Of a stretch of 64,000 nucleotides of DNA, positions 12,411 to 27,216 are shown piece by piece (the stretch's first letter is position 1; each line of letters begins with the position of its first letter). The notes under the pieces were generated by a model. The model was given only the letters and a program-made list of their open reading frames with translations, was not told the DNA's origin and did not search any database. The DNA is from Glandiceps talaboti (taxonomy: Eukaryota; Hemichordata; Enteropneusta; Spengelidae): contig NC_135558.1 of the NCBI RefSeq assembly GCF_964340395.1, forward strand, positions 20,844,871-20,908,870, in the 5' to 3' direction. The position numbers and the translations under genes were made by a program.

Positions 12411-13436
12411 GTTTTTTATTTTATTTTTTTTTTCATTTCTTTTCATTTTACTCGAGATATGTTTGTATGATTATTTTCTTCATAGATCACATTATTAAAA
12501 ATAGAAAAAAACAACAAAAAGTCAAACAATTGCAGAGTGAAATACCTAGAAATTCATTGGTTACTTTTTGTCGTAGATGGCGCTCGTCACTAGAGGCGCA
12601 ACCCCGAGAAGTTCACGACATTGTCGTAAGACTCGTAACGATCGTATGTGTCAGAGAAGGTTCATTTAACCTGCAATACAAATCCCATTATTGTTTTTTT
12701 CTACCATCTTTTCCGAAACAACGTTCCTTCCTGACGGACTACAACTCAGTTTAATTGTAAAAATAAACAAACGTTTGTTTCCGATAACATGACTTCAGAA
12801 AATAGGGTAGGTCGTAATTCTATGTTATGTTATGCTATGTTATGTGATGTGATGTGATGTTATGTTATGTTATGTTATTTATTTATTTGCAGAATGTACA
12901 GTTTAAATTCTAGATACAGTCTTAAAAGACATGGAATGTGATTTTAAAGAAAAATTTACCTGTAAACTACCGTTTGAATTGTGTTCCTTGGAATAAACAC
13001 TATCCTTGAGGTAGTTCATCATAATCGTTAAAAGTATTGTAAACTTAGACCGACATATTGAATTAGTAGTATGCCAGATATGAATTTGTCGTCAACTTTT
13101 TCTGAGAGCAACGAATCGAACACCCTCAGCAACAACCACCTGTAGCAACAACATATGACATACCATGAGTACAGTATCTGATACGGCGAGCTATGTGTTC
13201 ACTCATCACATATTACGATTACAGTTTTAAGTCGGTACGGATAACTTATCTCGCCATTTAAAAAATTACTGCCCCCCCCCCCCACCACCACCACCACCCC
13301 AAAAAATAGGGTTGGTCGGGTTATCGGGAAAAAACACACTGTTTCTGTTTATTACTAGCAACTGTCTTTCAGTATTTTCTCGTGGGCATTAAACGAGTCG
13401 TTAGTATATCACCTTATAACTTTGCTACAAGTACTT

Positions 13437-13554
13437 GCCTACGGCCATACTACGTAGAAAACACCGGTTCTCGTCCGATCACCGAAGTTAAGCTGCGTCG
13501 GGCGTGGTTAGTACTTGGATGGGAGACCGCCTGGGAATACCACGTGCCGTAGGC
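13437..13554 (+). rRNA. 5S rRNA, copy 12
   Basis: Full length, type A with the preceding TTATTAC variant, matching copy 8 four units earlier. Confidence 0.96.
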
Positions 13555-14576
13555 GTTTTTTATTTTATTTTTTTTTTCATTTCTTTTCATTTTACTCGAG
13601 ATATGTTTGTATGATTATTTTCTTCATAGATCACATTATTAAAAATAGAAAAAAAAAAAAAAAAGTCAAACAATTGCAGAGTGAAATACCTAGAAATTCA
13701 TTGGTTACTTTTTGTCGTAGATGGCGCTCGTCACTAGAGGCGCAACCCCGAGAAGTTCACGACATTGTCGTAAAACTCGTAACGATCGTATGTGTCAGAG
13801 AAGGTTCATTGAACCTGCAATACAAATCCCATTATTGTTTTTTTCTACCATCTTTTCCGAAACAACGTTCCTTCCTGACGGACTACAACTCAGTTTAATT
13901 GTAAAAATAAACAAACGTTTGTTTCCGATAACATGACTTCAGAAAATAGGGTAGGTCGTAATTCTATGTTATGTTATGTTATGCTATGTTATGTGATGTG
14001 ATGTTATGTTATGTTATTTATTTATTTGCAGAATGTACAGTTTAAATTCTAGATACAGTCTTAAAAGACATGGAATGTGATTTTAAAGAAAAATTTACCT
14101 GTAAACTACCGTTTGAATTGTGTTCCTTGGAATAAACACTATCCTTGAGGTAGTTCATCATAATCGTTAAAAGTATTGTAAACTTAGACCGACATATTGA
14201 ATTAGTAGTATGCCAGATATGAATTTGTCGTCAACTTTTTCTGAGAGCAACGAATCGAACACCCTCAGCAACAACCACCTGTAGCAACAACATATGACAT
14301 ACCATGAGTACAGTATCTGATACGGCGAGCTATGTGTTCACTCATCACATATTACGATTACAGTTTTAAGTCGGTACGGATAACTTATCTCGCCATTTAA
14401 AAAATTACTGCCCCCCCCCCCCCCCCACCACCACCACCACCCCAAAAAATAGGGTTGGTCGGGTTATCGGGAAAAAACACACTGTTTCTGTTTACTAGCA
14501 ACTGTCTTTCAGTATTTTCTCGTGGGCATTAAACGAGTCGTTAGTATATCACCTTATAACTTTGCTACAAGTACTT

Positions 14577-14694
14577 GCCTACGGCCATACTACGTAGAAA
14601 ACACCGGTTCTCGTCCGATCACCGAAGTTAAGCTGCGTCGGGCGTGGTTAGTACTTGGATGGGAGACCGCCTGGGAATACCACGTGCCGTAGGC
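14577..14694 (+). rRNA. 5S rRNA, copy 13
   Basis: Full length, type C; A-run two bases shorter than in copy 9. Confidence 0.96.
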
Positions 14695-15718
14695 GTTTTT
14701 TATTTTATTTTTTTTTTCATTTCTTTTCATTTTACTCGAGATATGTTTGTATGATTATTTTTTTCATAGATCACATTATTAAAAATAGAAAAAAAAAAAA
14801 AGTCAAACAATTGCAGAGTGAAATACCTAGAAATTCATTGGTTACTTTTTGTCGTAGATGGCGCTCGTCACTAGAGGCGCAACCCCGAGAAGTTCACGAC
14901 ATTGTCGTAAGACTCGTAACGATCGTATGTGTCAGAGAAGGTTCATTTAACCTGCAATACAAATCCCATTATTGTTTTTTTCTACCATCTTTTCCGAAAC
15001 AACGTTCCTTCCTGACGGACTACAACTCAGTTCAATTGTAAAAATAAACAAACGTTTGTTTCCGATAACATGACTTCAGAAAATAGGGTAGGTCGTAATT
15101 CTATGTTATGTTATGCTATGTTATGTGATGTGATGTGATGTTATGTTATGTTATGTTATTTATTTATTTGCAGAATGTACAGTTTAAATTCTAGATACAG
15201 TCTTAAAAGACATGGAATGTGATTTTAAAGAAAAATTTACCTGTAAACTACCGTTTGAATTGTGTTCCTTGGAATAAACACTATCCTTGAGGTAGTTCAT
15301 CATAATCGTTAAAAGTATTGTAAACTTAGACCGACATATTGAATTAGTAGTATGCCAGATATGAATTTGTCGTCAACTTTTTCTGAGAGCAACGAATCGA
15401 ACACCCTCAGCAACAACCACCTGTAGCAACAACATATGACATACCATGAGTACAGTATCTGATACGGCGAGCTATGTGTTCACTCATCACATATTACGAT
15501 TACAGTTTTAAGTCGGTACGGATAACTTATCTCGCCATTTAAAAAATTACTGCCCCCCCCCCCCCACCACCACCACCACCACCCCAAAAAATAGGGTTGG
15601 TCGGGTTATCGGGAAAAAACACACTGTTTCTGTTTACTAGCAACTGTCTTTCAGTATTTTCTCGTGGGCATTAAACGAGTCGTTAGTATATCACCTTATA
15701 ACTTTGCTACAAGTACTT

Positions 15719-15836
15719 GCCTACGGCCATACTACGTAGAAAACACCGGTTCTCGTCCGATCACCGAAGTTAAGCTGCGTCGGGCGTGGTTAGTACTTGG
15801 ATGGGAGACCGCCTGGGAATACCACGTGCCGTAGGC
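15719..15836 (+). rRNA. 5S rRNA, copy 14
   Basis: Full length, type D with AACCAAAAAG; closes the second B-A-C-D block. Confidence 0.96.
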
Positions 15837-16854
15837 GTTTTTTATTTTATTTTTTTTTTCATTTCTTTTCATTTTACTCGAGATATGTTTGTATGATTAT
15901 TTTCTTCATAGATCACATTATTAAAAATAGAAAAAAAAACCAAAAAGTCAAACAATTGCAGAGTGAAATACCTAGAAATTCATTGGTTACTTTTTGTCGT
16001 AGATGGCGCTCGTCACTAGAGGCGCAACCCCGAGAAGTTCACGACATTGTCGTAAAACTCGTAACGATCGTATGTGTCAGAGAAGGTTCATTTAACCTGC
16101 AATACAAATCCCATTATTGTTTTTTTCTACCATCTTTTCCGAAACAACGTTCCTTCCTGACGGACTACAACTCAGTTTAATTATAAAAATAAACAAACGT
16201 TTGTTTCCGATAACATGACTTCAGAAAATAGGGTAGGTCGTAATTCTATGTTATGTTATGTTATGCTATGTTATGTGATGTGATGTTATGTTATGTTATT
16301 TATTTATTTGCAGAATGTACAGTTTAAATTCTAGATACAGTCTTAAAAGACATGGAATGTGATTTTAAAGAAAAATTTACCTGTAAACTACCGTTTGAAT
16401 TGTGTTCCTTGGAATAAATACTATCCTTGAGGTAGTTCATCATAATCGTTAAAAGTATTGTAAACTTAGACCGACATATTGAATTAGTAGTATGCCAGAT
16501 ATGAATTTGTCGTCAACTTTTTCTGAGAGCAACGAATCGAACACCCTCAGCAACAACCACCTGTAGCAACAACATATGACATACCATGAGTACAGTATCT
16601 GATACGGCGAGCTATGTGTTCACTCATCACATATTACGATTACAGTTTTAAGTCGGTACGGATAACTTATCTCGCCATTTAAAAAATTACTGCCCCCCCC
16701 CCCCACCACCACCACCACCCCAAAAAATAGGGTTGGTCGGGTTATCGGGAAAAAACACACTGTTTCTGTTTACTAGCAACTGTCTTTCAGTATTTTCTCG
16801 TGGGCATTAAACGAGTCGTTAGTATATCACCTTATAACTTTGCTACAAGTACTT

Positions 16855-16972
16855 GCCTACGGCCATACTACGTAGAAAACACCGGTTCTCGTCCGATCAC
16901 CGAAGTTAAGCTGCGTCGGGCGTGGTTAGTACTTGGATGGGAGACCGCCTGGGAATACCACGTGCCGTAGGC
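16855..16972 (+). rRNA. 5S rRNA, copy 15
   Basis: Full length. The spacer is type D by TTTAATTATAAA and AATAAATACT, but has an uninterrupted A-run as in type A. Confidence 0.96.
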
Positions 16973-17992
16973 GTTTTTTATTTTATTTTTTTTTTCATTT
17001 CTTTTCATTTTACTCGAGATATGTTTGTATGATTATTTTCTTCATAGATCACATTATTAAAAATAGAAAAAAAAAAAAAAAAGTCAAACAATTGCAGAGT
17101 GAAATACCTAGAAATTCATTGGTTACTTTTTGTCGTAGATGGCGCTCGTCACTAGAGGCGCAACCCCGAGAAGTTCACGACATTGTCGTAAAACTCGTAA
17201 CGATCGTATGTGTCAGAGAAGGTTCATTTAACCTGCAATACAAATCCCATTATTGTTTTTTTCTACCATCTTTTCCGAAACAACGTTCCTTCCTGACGGA
17301 CTACAACTCAGTTTAATTATAAAAATAAACAAACGTTTGTTTCCGATAACATGACTTCAGAAAATAGGGTAGGTCGTAATTCTATGTTATGTTATGTTAT
17401 GCTATGTTATGTGATGTGATGTTATGTTATGTTATTTATTTATTTGCAGAATGTACAGTTTAAATTCTAGATACAGTCTTAAAAGACATGGAATGTGATT
17501 TTAAAGAAAAATTTACCTGTAAACTACCGTTTGAATTGTGTTCCTTGGAATAAATACTATCCTTGAGGTAGTTCATCATAATCGTTAAAAGTATTGTAAA
17601 CTTAGACCGACATATTGAATTAGTAGTATGCCAGATATGAATTTGTCGTCAACTTTTTCTGAGAGCAACGAATCGAACACCCTCAGCAACAACCACCTGT
17701 AGCAACAACATATGACATACCATGAGTACAGTATCTGATACGGCGAGCTATGTGTTCACTCATCACATATTACGATTACAGTTTTAAGTCGGTACGGATA
17801 ACTTATCTCGCCATTTAAAAAATTACTGCCCCCCCCCCCCCCACCACCACCACCACCCCAAAAAATAGGGTTGGTCGGGTTATCGGGAAAAAACACACTG
17901 TTTCTGTTTACTAGCAACTGTCTTTCAGTATTTTCTCGTGGGCATTAAACGAGTCGTTAGTATATCACCTTATAACTTTGCTACAAGTACTT

Positions 17993-18110
17993 GCCTACGG
18001 CCATACTACGTAGAAAACACCGGTTCTCGTCCGATCACCGAAGTTAAGCTGCGTCGGGCGTGGTTAGTACTTGGATGGGAGACCGCCTGGGAATACCACG
18101 TGCCGTAGGC
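17993..18110 (+). rRNA. 5S rRNA, copy 16
   Basis: Full length; type D with an uninterrupted A-run and the TTTTTTTCATAG form. Unit 1135 bp. Confidence 0.96.
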
Positions 18111-19127
18111 GTTTTTTATTTTATTTTTTTTTTCATTTCTTTTCATTTTACTCGAGATATGTTTGTATGATTATTTTTTTCATAGATCACATTATTAAAA
18201 ATAGAAAAAAAAAAAAAAAGTCAAACAATTGCAGAGTGAAATACCTAGAAATTCATTGGTTACTTTTTGTCGTAGATGGCGCTCGTCACTAGAGGCGCAA
18301 CCCCGAGAAGTTCACGACATTGTCGTAAAACTCGTAACGATCGTATGTGTCAGAGAAGGTTCATTTAACCTGCAATACAAATCCCATTATTGTTTTTTTC
18401 TACCATCTTTTCCGAAACAACGTTCCTTCCTGACGGACTACAACTCAGTTTAATTATAAAAATAAACAAACGTTTGTTTCCGATAACATGACTTCAGAAA
18501 ATAGGGTAGGTCGTAATTCTATGTTATGTTATGTTATGCTATGTTATGTGATGTGATGTTATGTTATGTTATTTATTTATTTGCAGAATGTACAGTTTAA
18601 ATTCTAGATACAGTCTTAAAAGACATGGAATGTGATTTTAAAGAAAAATTTACCTGTAAACTACCGTTTGAATTGTGTTCCTTGGAATAAATACTATCCT
18701 TGAGGTAGTTCATCATAATCGTTAAAAGTATTGTAAACTTAGACCGACATATTGAATTAGTAGTATGCCAGATATGAATTTGTCGTCAACTTTTTCTGAG
18801 AGCAACGAATCGAACACCCTCAGCAACAACCACCTGTAGCAACAACATATGACATACCATGAGTACAGTATCTGATACGGCGAGCTATGTGTTCACTCAT
18901 CACATATTACGATTACAGTTTTAAGTCGGTACGGATAACTTATCTCGCCATTTAAAAAATTACTGCCCCCCCCCCCCACCACCACCACCACCCCAAAAAA
19001 TAGGGTTGGTCGGGTTATCGGGAAAAAACACACTGTTTCTGTTTACTAGCAACTGTCTTTCAGTATTTTCTCGTGGGCATTAAACGAGTCGTTAGTATAT
19101 CACCTTATAACTTTGCTACAAGTACTT

Positions 19128-19245
19128 GCCTACGGCCATACTACGTAGAAAACACCGGTTCTCGTCCGATCACCGAAGTTAAGCTGCGTCGGGCGTGGTT
19201 AGTACTTGGATGGGAGACCGCCTGGGAATACCACGTGCCGTAGGC
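19128..19245 (+). rRNA. 5S rRNA, copy 17
   Basis: Full length, type C. The C-run that ends its spacer is among the longest and starts with ATTGCCC rather than ACTGCCC. Confidence 0.96.
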
Positions 19246-20276
19246 GTTTTTTATTTTATTTTTTTTTTCATTTCTTTTCATTTTACTCGAGATATGTTTG
19301 TATGATTATTTTTTTCATAGATCACATTATTAAAAATAGAAAAAAAAAAAAAGTCAAACAATTGCAGAGTGAAATACCTAGAAATTCATTGGTTACTTTT
19401 TGTCGTAGATGGCGCTCGTCACTAGAGGCGCAACCCCGAGAAGTTCACGACATTGTCGTAAGACTCGTAACGATCGTATGTGTCAGAGAAGGTTCATTTA
19501 ACCTGCAATACAAATCCCATTATTGTTTTTTTCTACCATCTTTTCCGAAACAACGTTCCTTCCTGACGGACTACAACTCAGTTCAATTGTAAAAATAAAC
19601 AAACGTTTGTTTCCGATAACATGACTTCAGAAAATAGGGTAGGTCGTAATTCTATGTTATGTTATGCTATGTTATGTGATGTGATGTGATGTTATGTTAT
19701 GTTATGTTATTTATTTATTTGCAGAATGTACAGTTTAAATTCTAGATACAGTCTTAAAAGACATGGAATGTGATTTTAAAGAAAAATTTACCTGTAAACT
19801 ACCGTTTGAATTGTGTTCCTTGGAATAAACACTATCCTTGAGGTAGTTCATCATAATCGTTAAAAGTATTGTAAACTTAGACCGACATATTGAATTAGTA
19901 GTATGCCAGATATGAATTTGTCGTCAACTTTTTCTGAGAGCAACGAATCGAACACCCTCAGCAACAACCACCTGTAGCAACAACATATGACATACCATGA
20001 GTACAGTATCTGATACGGCGAGCTATGTGTTCACTCATCACATATTACGATTACAGTTTTAAGTCGGTACGGATAACTTATCTCGCCATTTAAAAAATTA
20101 TTGCCCCCCCCCCCCCCCCCCACACCACCACCACCACCACCCCAAAAAATAGGGTTGGTCGGGTTATCGGGAAAAAACACACTGTTTCTGTTTACTAGCA
20201 ACTGTCTTTCAGTATTTTCTCGTGGGCATTAAACGAGTCGTTAGTATATCACCTTATAACTTTGCTACAAGTACTT

Positions 20277-20394
20277 GCCTACGGCCATACTACGTAGAAA
20301 ACACCGGTTCTCGTCCGATCACCGAAGTTAAGCTGCGTCGGGCGTGGTTAGTACTTGGATGGGAGACCGCCTGGGAATACCACGTGCCGTAGGC
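20277..20394 (+). rRNA. 5S rRNA, copy 18
   Basis: Full length, type D with an AACACAAAAAG form of the A-run. Confidence 0.96.
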
Positions 20395-21413
20395 GTTTTT
20401 TATTTTATTTTTTTTTTCATTTCTTTTCATTTTACTCGAGATATGTTTGTATGATTATTTTCTTCATAGATCACATTATTAAAAATAGAAAAAAAACACA
20501 AAAAGTCAAACAATTGCAGAGTGAAATACCTAGAAATTCATTGGTTACTTTTTGTCGTAGATGGCGCTCGTCACTAGAGGCGCAACCCCGAGAAGTTCAC
20601 GACATTGTCGTAAAACTCGTAACGATCGTATGTGTCAGAGAAGGTTCATTTAACCTGCAATACAAATCCCATTATTGTTTTTTTCTACCATCTTTTCCGA
20701 AACAACGTTCCTTCCTGACGGACTACAACTCAGTTTAATTATAAAAATAAACAAACGTTTGTTTCCGATAACATGACTTCAGAAAATAGGGTAGGTCGTA
20801 ATTCTATGTTATGTTATGTTATGCTATGTTATGTGATGTGATGTTATGTTATGTTATTTATTTATTTGCAGAATGTACAGTTTAAATTCTAGATACAGTC
20901 TTAAAAGACATGGAATGTGATTTTAAAGAAAAATTTACCTGTAAACTACCGTTTGAATTGTGTTCCTTGGAATAAATACTATCCTTGAGGTAGTTCATCA
21001 TAATCGTTAAAAGTATTGTAAACTTAGACCGACATATTGAATTAGTAGTATGCCAGATATGAATTTGTCGTCAACTTTTTCTGAGAGCAACGAATCGAAC
21101 ACCCTCAGCAACAACCACCTGTAGCAACAACATATGACATACCATGAGTACAGTATCTGATACGGCGAGCTATGTGTTCACTCATCACATATTACGATTA
21201 CAGTTTTAAGTCGGTACGGATAACTTATCTCGCCATTTAAAAAATTACTGCCCCCCCCCCCCCACCACCACCACCACCCCAAAAAATAGGGTTGGTCGGG
21301 TTATCGGGAAAAAACACACTGTTTCTGTTTACTAGCAACTGTCTTTCAGTATTTTCTCGTGGGCATTAAACGAGTCGTTAGTATATCACCTTATAACTTT
21401 GCTACAAGTACTT

Positions 21414-21531
21414 GCCTACGGCCATACTACGTAGAAAACACCGGTTCTCGTCCGATCACCGAAGTTAAGCTGCGTCGGGCGTGGTTAGTACTTGGATGGG
21501 AGACCGCCTGGGAATACCACGTGCCGTAGGC
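21414..21531 (+). rRNA. 5S rRNA, copy 19
   Basis: Full length; type D with an uninterrupted A-run, like copy 15. Confidence 0.96.
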
Positions 21532-22552
21532 GTTTTTTATTTTATTTTTTTTTTCATTTCTTTTCATTTTACTCGAGATATGTTTGTATGATTATTTTCT
21601 TCATAGATCACATTATTAAAAATAGAAAAAAAAAAAAAAAGTCAAACAATTGCAGAGTGAAATACCTAGAAATTCATTGGTTACTTTTTGTCGTAGATGG
21701 CGCTCGTCACTAGAGGCGCAACCCCGAGAAGTTCACGACATTGTCGTAAAACTCGTAACGATCGTATGTGTCAGAGAAGGTTCATTTAACCTGCAATACA
21801 AATCCCATTATTGTTTTTTTCTACCATCTTTTCCGAAACAACGTTCCTTCCTGACGGACTACAACTCAGTTTAATTATAAAAATAAACAAACGTTTGTTT
21901 CCGATAACATGACTTCAGAAAATAGGGTAGGTCGTAATTCTATGTTATGTTATGTTATGCTATGTTATGTGATGTGATGTTATGTTATGTTATTTATTTA
22001 TTTGCAGAATGTACAGTTTAAATTCTAGATACAGTCTTAAAAGACATGGAATGTGATTTTAAAGAAAAATTTACCTGTAAACTACCGTTTGAATTGTGTT
22101 CCTTGGAATAAATACTATCCTTGAGGTAGTTCATCATAATCGTTAAAAGTATTGTAAACTTAGACCGACATATTGAATTAGTAGTATGCCAGATATGAAT
22201 TTGTCGTCAACTTTTTCTGAGAGCAACGAATCGAACACCCTCAGCAACAACCACCTGTAGCAACAACATATGACATACCATGAGTACAGTATCTGATACG
22301 GCGAGCTATGTGTTCACTCACATATTACGATTACAGTTTTAAGTCGGTACGGATAACTTATCTCGCCATTTAAAAAATTACTGCCCCCCCCCCACCACCA
22401 CCACCACCACCACCACCCCAAAAAATAGGGTTGGTCGGGTTATCGGGAAAAAACACACTGTTTCTGTTTACTAGCAACTGTCTTTCAGTATTTTCTCGTG
22501 GGCATTAAACGAGTCGTTAGTATATCACCTTATAACTTTGCTACAAGTACTT

Positions 22553-22670
22553 GCCTACGGCCATACTACGTAGAAAACACCGGTTCTCGTCCGATCACCG
22601 AAGTTAAGCTGCGTCGGGCGTGGTTAGTACTTGGATGGGAGACCGCCTGGGAATACCACGTGCCGTAGGC
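22553..22670 (+). rRNA. 5S rRNA, copy 20
   Basis: Full length, type B by ACAACAAAAAG. First copy with CTAGACACAG instead of CTAGATACAG, a mark common towards the array end. Confidence 0.96.
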
Positions 22671-23685
22671 GTTTTTTATTTTATTTTTTTTTTCATTTCT
22701 TTTCATTTTACTCGAGATATGTTTGTATGATTATTTTCTTCATAGATCACATTATTAAAAATAGAAAAAAACAACAAAAAGTCAAACAATTGCAGAGTGA
22801 AATACCTAGAAATTCATTGGTTACTTTTTGTCGTAGATGGCGCTCGTCACTAGAGGCGCAACCCCGAGAAGTTCACGACATTGTCGTAAGACTCGTAACG
22901 ATCGTATGTGTCAGAGAAGGTTCATTTAACCTGCAATACAAATCCCATTATTGTTTTTTTCTACCATCTTTTCCGAAACAACGTTCCTTCCTGACGGACT
23001 ACAACTCAGTTTAATTGTAAAAATAAACAAACGTTTGTTTCCGATAACATGACTTCAGAAAATAGGGTAGGTCGTAATTCTATGTTATGTTATGTTATGC
23101 TATGTTATGTGATGTGATGTTATGTTATGTTATTTATTTATTTGCAGAATGTACAGTTTAAATTCTAGACACAGTCTTAAAAGACATGGAATGTGATTTT
23201 AAAGAAAAATTTACCTGTAAACTACCGTTTGAATTGTGTTCCTTGGAATAAACACTATCCTTGAGGTAGTTCATCATAATCGTTAAAAGTATTGTAAACT
23301 TAGACCGACATATTGAATTAGTAGTATGCCAGATATGAATTTGTCGTCAACTTTTTCTGAGAGCAACGAATCGAACACCCTCAGCAACAACCACCTGTAG
23401 CAACAACATATGACATACCATGAGTACAGTATCTGATACGGCGAGCTATGTGTTCACTCACATATTACGATTACAGTTTTAAGTCGGTACGGATAACTTA
23501 TCTCGCCATTTAAAAAATTACTGCCCCCCCCCACCACTACCACCACCACCCCAAAAAATAGGGTTGGTCGGGTTATCGGGAAAAAACACACTGTTTCTGT
23601 TTACTAGCAACTGTCTTTCAGTATTTTCTCGTGGGCATTAAACGAGTCGTTAGTATATCACCTTATAACTTTGCTACAAGTACTT

Positions 23686-23803
23686 GCCTACGGCCATACT
23701 ACGTAGAAAACACCGGTTCTCGTCCGATCACCGAAGTTAAGCTGCGTCGGGCGTGGTTAGTACTTGGATGGGAGACCGCCTGGGAATACCACGTGCCGTA
23801 GGC
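23686..23803 (+). rRNA. 5S rRNA, copy 21
   Basis: Full length; mixed spacer with type B ACAACAAAAAG and type C CAGTTCAATTG, suggesting exchange between types. Confidence 0.96.
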
Positions 23804-24820
23804 GTTTTTTATTTTATTTTTTTTTTTCATTTCTTTTCATTTTACTCGAGATATGTTTGTATGATTATTTTTTTCATAGATCACATTATTAAAAATAGAA
23901 AAAAACAACAAAAAGTCAAACAATTGCAGAGTGAAATACCTAGAAATTCATTGGTTACTTTTTGTCGTAGATGGCGCTCGTCACTAGAGGCGCAACCCCG
24001 AGAAGTTCACGACATTGTCGTAAGACTCGTAACGATCGTATGTGTCAGAGAAGGTTCATTTAACCTGCAATACAAATCCCATTATTGTTTTTTTCTACCA
24101 TCTTTTCCGAAACAACGTTCCTTCCTGACGGACTACAACTCAGTTCAATTGTAAAAATAAACAAACGTTTGTTTCCGATAACATGACTTCAGAAAATAGG
24201 GTAGGTCGTAATTCTATGTTATGTTATGTTATGCTATGTTATGTGATGTGATGTTATGTTATGTTATTTATTTATTTGCAGAATGTACAGTTTAAATTCT
24301 AGATACAGTCTTAAAAGACATGGAATGTGATTTTAAAGAAAAATTTACCTGTAAACTACCGTTTGAATTGTGTTCCTTGGAATAAACACTATCCTTGAGG
24401 TAGTTCATCATAATCGTTAAAAGTATTGTAAACTTAGACCGACATATTGAATTAGTAGTATGCCAGATATGAATTTGTCGTCAACTTTTTCTGAGAGCAA
24501 CGAATCGAACACCCTCAGCAACAACCACCTGTAGCAACAACATATGACATACCATGAGTACAGTATCTGATACGGCGAGCTATGTGTTCACTCACATATT
24601 ACGATTACAGTTTTAAGTCGGTACGGATAACTTATCTCGCCATTTAAAAAATTACTGCCCCCCCCCCCCCCACCACCACCACCACCCTAAAAAATAGGGT
24701 TGGTCGGGTTATCGGGAAAAACACACTGTTTCTGTTTACTAGCAACTGTCTTTCAGTATTTTCTCGTGGGCATTAAACGAGTCGTTAGTATATCACCTTA
24801 TAACTTTGCTACAAGTACTT

Positions 24821-24938
24821 GCCTACGGCCATACTACGTAGAAAACACCGGTTCTCGTCCGATCACCGAAGTTAAGCTGCGTCGGGCGTGGTTAGTACTT
24901 GGATGGGAGACCGCCTGGGAATACCACGTGCCGTAGGC
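24821..24938 (+). rRNA. 5S rRNA, copy 22
   Basis: Full length; longer T-run after the gene, private ACGATTGTATG and an added T at GTTTTCCGATAAC. Confidence 0.96.
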
Positions 24939-25958
24939 GTTTTTTATTTTATTTTTTTTTTTTCATTTCTTTTCATTTTACTCGAGATATGTTTGTATGA
25001 TTATTTTTTTCATAGATCACATTATTAAAAATAGAAAAAAAAAAAAAAAAGTCAAACAATTGCAGAGTGAAATACCTAGAAATTCATTGGTTACTTTTTG
25101 TCGTAGATGGCGCTCGTCACTAGAGGCGCAACCCCGAGAAGTTCACGACATTGTCGTAAGACTCGTAACGATTGTATGTGTCAGAGAAGGTTCATTTAAC
25201 CTGCAATACAAATCCCATTATTGTTTTTTTCTACCATCTTTTCCGAAACAACGTTCCTTCCTGACGGACTACAACTCAGTTTAATTGTAAAAATAAACAA
25301 ACGTTTGTTTTCCGATAACATGACTTCAGAAAATAGGGTAGGTCGTAATTCTATGTTATGTTATGTTATGCTATGTTATGTGATGTGATGTTATGTTATG
25401 TTATTTATTTATTTGCAGAATGTACAGTTTAAATTCTAGATACAGTCTTAAAAGACATGGAATGTGATTTTAAAGAAAAATTTACCTGTAAACTACCGTT
25501 TGAATTGTGTTCCTTGGAATAAACACTATCCTTGAGGTAGTTCATCATAATCGTTAAAAGTATTGTAAACTTAGACCGACATATTGAATTAGTAGTATGC
25601 CAGATATGAATTTGTCGTCAACTTTTTCTGAGAGCAACGAATCGAACACCCTCAGCAACAACCACCTGTAGCAACAACATATGACATACCATGAGTACAG
25701 TATCTGATACGGCGAGCTATGTGTTCACTCACATATTACGATTACAGTTTTAAGTCGGTACGGATAACTTATCTCGCCATTTAAAAAATTACTGCCCCCC
25801 CCCCCACCACCACCACCACCACCCCAAAAAATAGGGTTGGTCGGGTTATCGGGAAAAAACACACTGTTTCTGTTTACTAGCAACTGTCTTTCAGTATTTT
25901 CTCGTGGGCATTAAACGAGTCGTTAGTATATCACCTTATAACTTTGCTACAAGTACTT

Positions 25959-26076
25959 GCCTACGGCCATACTACGTAGAAAACACCGGTTCTCGTCCGA
26001 TCACCGAAGTTAAGCTGCGTCGGGCGTGGTTAGTACTTGGATGGGAGACCGCCTGGGAATACCACGTGCCGTAGGC
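25959..26076 (+). rRNA. 5S rRNA, copy 23
   Basis: Full length; spacer with ACAACAAAAAG, private CAGAAAAGG and CAGTGTAATTG, and the CTAGACACAG mark. Confidence 0.96.
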
Positions 26077-27098
26077 GTTTTTTATTTTATTTTTTTTTTC
26101 ATTTCTTTTCATTTTACTCGAGATATGTTTGTATGATTATTTTTTTCATAGATCACATTATTAAAAATAGAAAAAAACAACAAAAAGTCAAACAATTGCA
26201 GAGTGAAATACCTAGAAATTCATTGGTTACTTTTTGTCGTAGATGGCGCTCGTCACTAGAGGCGCAACCCCGAGAAGTTCACGACATTGTCGTAAGACTC
26301 GTAACGATCGTATGTGTCAGAAAAGGTTCATTTAACCTGCAATACAAATCCCATTATTGTTTTTTTCTACCATCTTTTCCGAAACAACGTTCCTTCCTGA
26401 CGGACTACAACTCAGTGTAATTGTAAAAATAAACAAACGTTTGTTTCCGATAACATGACTTCAGAAAATAGGGTAGGTCGTAATTCTATGTTATGTTATG
26501 TTATGCTATGTTATGTGATGTGATGTTATGTTATGTTATTTATTTATTTGCAGAATGTACAGTTTAAATTCTAGACACAGTCTTAAAAGACATGGAATGT
26601 GATTTTAAAGAAAAATTTACCTGTAAACTACCGTTTGAATTGTGTTCCTTGGAATAAACACTATCCTTGAGGTAGTTCATCATAATCGTTAAAAGTATTG
26701 TAAACTTAGACCGACATATTGAATTAGTAGTATGCCAGATATGAATTTGTCGTCAACTTTTTCTGAGAGCAACGAATCGAACACCCTCAGCAACAACCAC
26801 CTGTAGCAACAACATATGACATACCATGAGTACAGTATCTGATACGGCGAGCTATGTGTTCACTCACATATTACGATTACAGTTTTAAGTCGGTACGGAT
26901 AACTTATCTCGCCATTTAAAAAATTACTGCCCCCCCCCCCCACCACCACCACCACCACCACCCCAAAAAATAGGGTTGGTCGGGTTATCGGGGAAAAAAC
27001 ACACTGTTTCTGTTTACTAGCAACTGTCTTTCAGTATTTTCTCGTGGGCATTAAACGAGTCGTTAGTATATCACCTTATAACTTTGCTACAAGTACTT

Positions 27099-27216
27099 GC
27101 CTACGGCCATACTACGTAGAAAACACCGGTTCTCGTCCGATCACCGAAGTTAAGCTGCGTCGGGCGTGGTTAGTACTTGGATGGGAGACCGCCTGGGAAT
27201 ACCACGTGCCGTAGGC
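27099..27216 (+). rRNA. 5S rRNA, copy 24
   Basis: Full length; spacer with private TGCCTGATATG and the CACTCTCAG form that also occurs in most shortened units. Confidence 0.96.
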
